A DNA stretch of 7,682 nt from Bacteroides sp. (lineage in GTDB: Bacteria > Bacteroidota > Bacteroidia > Bacteroidales > SM23-62), in NCBI GenBank assembly GCA_030592145.1, contig JAUVKJ010000071.1:1-7682 (forward strand), written 5' to 3'. Shown here piece by piece: positions 7,049 through 7,682 of the stretch; within the stretch, counting starts at the first letter, position 1, and each line of letters starts with the position of its first letter. The notes below the pieces were generated by a model. It searched no databases, was not told the DNA's origin, and worked only from the letters and a program-made list of their open reading frames with translations. A program made the position numbers and the translations under genes.

Positions 7049-7082
7049 TCATCCTGAACTTGTTTCAGGATCTCAGGATCTC
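7049..7082. repeat. intergenic hairpin of a dispersed-repeat type (ATCCTGAA/TTCAGGAT)
   Basis: Perfect 8-bp arms ATCCTGAA (7051-7058) and TTCAGGAT (7064-7071) flank a 5-nt loop, CTTGT. The core CCTGAACTTGTTTCAGG resembles a short palindromic repeat I remember as common in intergenic DNA of many Bacteroidota and some other phyla. Copy number cannot be judged from this window. It lies 21 nt after the MBOAT stop codon and could protect the 3' end of the mRNA or help end transcription, but no T-run follows, so it is not a classical intrinsic terminator. Confidence 0.7.
7066..7081 (+). repeat. 8-bp tandem duplication CAGGATCT x2
   Basis: CAGGATCT occurs twice back to back (7066-7073 and 7074-7081) and covers the right arm of the hairpin. 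TCAGGAT therefore occurs at 7065-7071 and again at 7073-7079. Either copy can pair with ATCCTGA at 7051-7057, giving loops of 7 or 15 nt. This looks like a small slip duplication at the edge of the repeat. Confidence 0.6.
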
Positions 7083-7097
7083 TGTTAAGCTTTTCAT

Positions 7098-7105
7098 TAT
7101 CTTTA
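7098..7105 (+). promoter_or_regulatory. weak candidate -7 box for the last gene
   Basis: TATCTTTA matches TAnnTTTG except for the final base and sits 26 nt before the ATG at 7132. No TTTG/TTG element is found 19-21 nt upstream, where the sequence belongs to the hairpin/tandem repeat. It is the best candidate promoter in the gap after the MBOAT gene. Confidence 0.25.
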
Positions 7106-7131
7106 CGGGCACGGACAAATCCCTGATTGTT

Positions 7132-7682
7132 ATGTCAGAAAATAAATCCGGGGCGATCTTCAGCCTCCGGAATGCCCCCAGGCTGGTAATTATATTTCTG
7201 CTTTTTTTCTATTGCCTTACCAATTTCACTCACCGGAACTGGAAACAGGATGACGGACCCATTCGCGGGGTAATTAAATGGGATGTCATTTCCTATTATG
7301 CCTACCTGCCGGCGGTATTCATTTATCATGATCTCAGCCTTGACTTTACGGAAAGTCCCGGGTTTGTGAACGATAATAAATTCTGGTTTCAGAAAACCGA
7401 TAAAGGAAAGAAAGTAATCATCACCTCCATGGGATTGTCATACCTGTATGCCCCGTTTTTTTTTGCGGCCCATGCACTGGCTCCTGTTTTCGGAGAACCC
7501 CGTGATGGTTTCCAGTCGGTCTATCAGTTTTTCCTGGTATTCAGCGCGCTGTTTTACCTGGGATTCGGATTTTATTTTTTATGGAAATTACTGGCCCGGT
7601 ATTTTTCGCCGGGGGTAACGGCTATTACCCTTTTCCTGATCGGTATGGGTACCAATCTGTATTATTACGGTACCCATGAGGC
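7132..7682 (+). CDS. polytopic membrane protein, GT-C glycosyltransferase-like (3' end outside window)
   Basis: The reading frame is open from the ATG at 7132 to the window end (183 residues, no stop), so the gene is cut by the window edge. After a short basic N-terminus comes a membrane segment (about 16-31), then a probably extracytoplasmic loop with NWKQDDGPIRGVIKWDVISYYAYLPAVF (36-63). Further hydrophobic segments lie at about 102-119, 130-155 and 161-178. A first membrane helix followed by an acidic loop (Asp40, Asp41, Asp51) and a WDxxSYYxYLPA segment resembles the start of GT-C enzymes (GT39/PMT-like), which use lipid-linked sugars. It also resembles uncharacterised Bacteroidota membrane proteins with a similar opening. 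The GT-C reading is inference. There is no strong Shine-Dalgarno site. The 102-nt gap with a hairpin suggests a separate transcription unit, though the topic (envelope glycans) may be shared. Nine consecutive T occur at 7456-7464 (Phe-Phe-Phe). Confidence 0.75.
   Translation, partial: MSENKSGAIFSLRNAPRLVIIFLLFFYCLTNFTHRNWKQDDGPIRGVIKWDVISYYAYLPAVFIYHDLSLDFTESPGFVNDNKFWFQKTDKGKKVIITSMGLSYLYAPFFFAAHALAPVFGEPRDGFQSVYQFFLVFSALFYLGFGFYFLWKLLARYFSPGVTAITLFLIGMGTNLYYYGTHE

Noticed and set aside
7051..7071. Intrinsic terminator after the MBOAT gene
   Set aside because: The stem is good but no T-run follows on either strand. It is listed as a repeat rather than a terminator.
6882..7088. Plus-strand 68-aa frame reaching into the hairpin repeat
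   Set aside because: It mostly overlaps the conserved end of the MBOAT gene in another frame and runs through a non-coding repeat.
7135..7329. Minus-strand open frame of 64 aa after the MBOAT gene
   Set aside because: The + strand frame from 7132 is longer, stays open to the edge and has membrane-protein character. The minus frame is its shadow.
7456..7464. Run of nine T in the last gene
   Set aside because: It encodes Phe-Phe-Phe in a membrane segment, which is ordinary for such proteins. There is no sign of a frameshift around it.
7645..7677. Perfect 9-bp inverted repeat ATGGGTACC/GGTACCCAT with a 15-nt loop
   Set aside because: It lies inside the coding sequence of the last gene, is explained by the codons for GMGTN and GTHE, and has no terminator or regulatory context.

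Overview
The window looks like chromosomal DNA of a Bacteroidota bacterium, probably of the Bacteroidales/Marinilabiliales type. The reasons are the gene set (ParA, ParB, a DUF5683 protein and a LysM lytic transglycosylase in a row), -7 promoter boxes of the Bacteroidota type (TAnnTTTG) and the near absence of strong Shine-Dalgarno sequences. No transposase, integrase, CRISPR array, tRNA or rRNA is visible. All credible genes lie on the + strand.

Layout: 1-124 is an AT-rich leader with a good -7 box and three TGTT-type 9-mers that weakly resemble DnaA boxes. It is followed by parA (125-925) and parB (935-1813), the chromosome partition pair. Next comes an exported DUF5683 protein (about 1864-2403, true start probably further upstream). 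A secreted GH23 lytic transglycosylase with two LysM domains follows (2440-4038), then a membrane-anchored SGNH/GDSL-type esterase-fold protein (4044-5516). This overlaps by 20 nt an AlgI/PatA-like MBOAT acyltransferase (5497-7029). After a 102-nt gap holding a hairpin repeat, a new gene begins at 7132 and runs off the right edge. It encodes a polytopic membrane protein that resembles GT-C glycosyltransferases.

How the genes may work together: parAB would handle origin segregation. The transglycosylase cleaves peptidoglycan. The SGNH + MBOAT pair has the make-up of an envelope O-acylation machine, in which the MBOAT protein carries acyl groups across the membrane and the SGNH protein transfers them to, or removes them from, a glycan. 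The SGNH start codon lies 5 nt after the transglycosylase stop, so the two were probably made together. This suggests, without proving it, that the glycan may be peptidoglycan, whose O-acetylation is known to block lytic transglycosylases.

The most useful points for a second look are this transglycosylase/SGNH/MBOAT module, the abnormal start of the DUF5683 gene (an ATA where an ATG would overlap the parB stop), the dispersed-type hairpin repeat at 7049-7082, and the possible DnaA-box-like phasing upstream of parA. No completely unknown system is evident.
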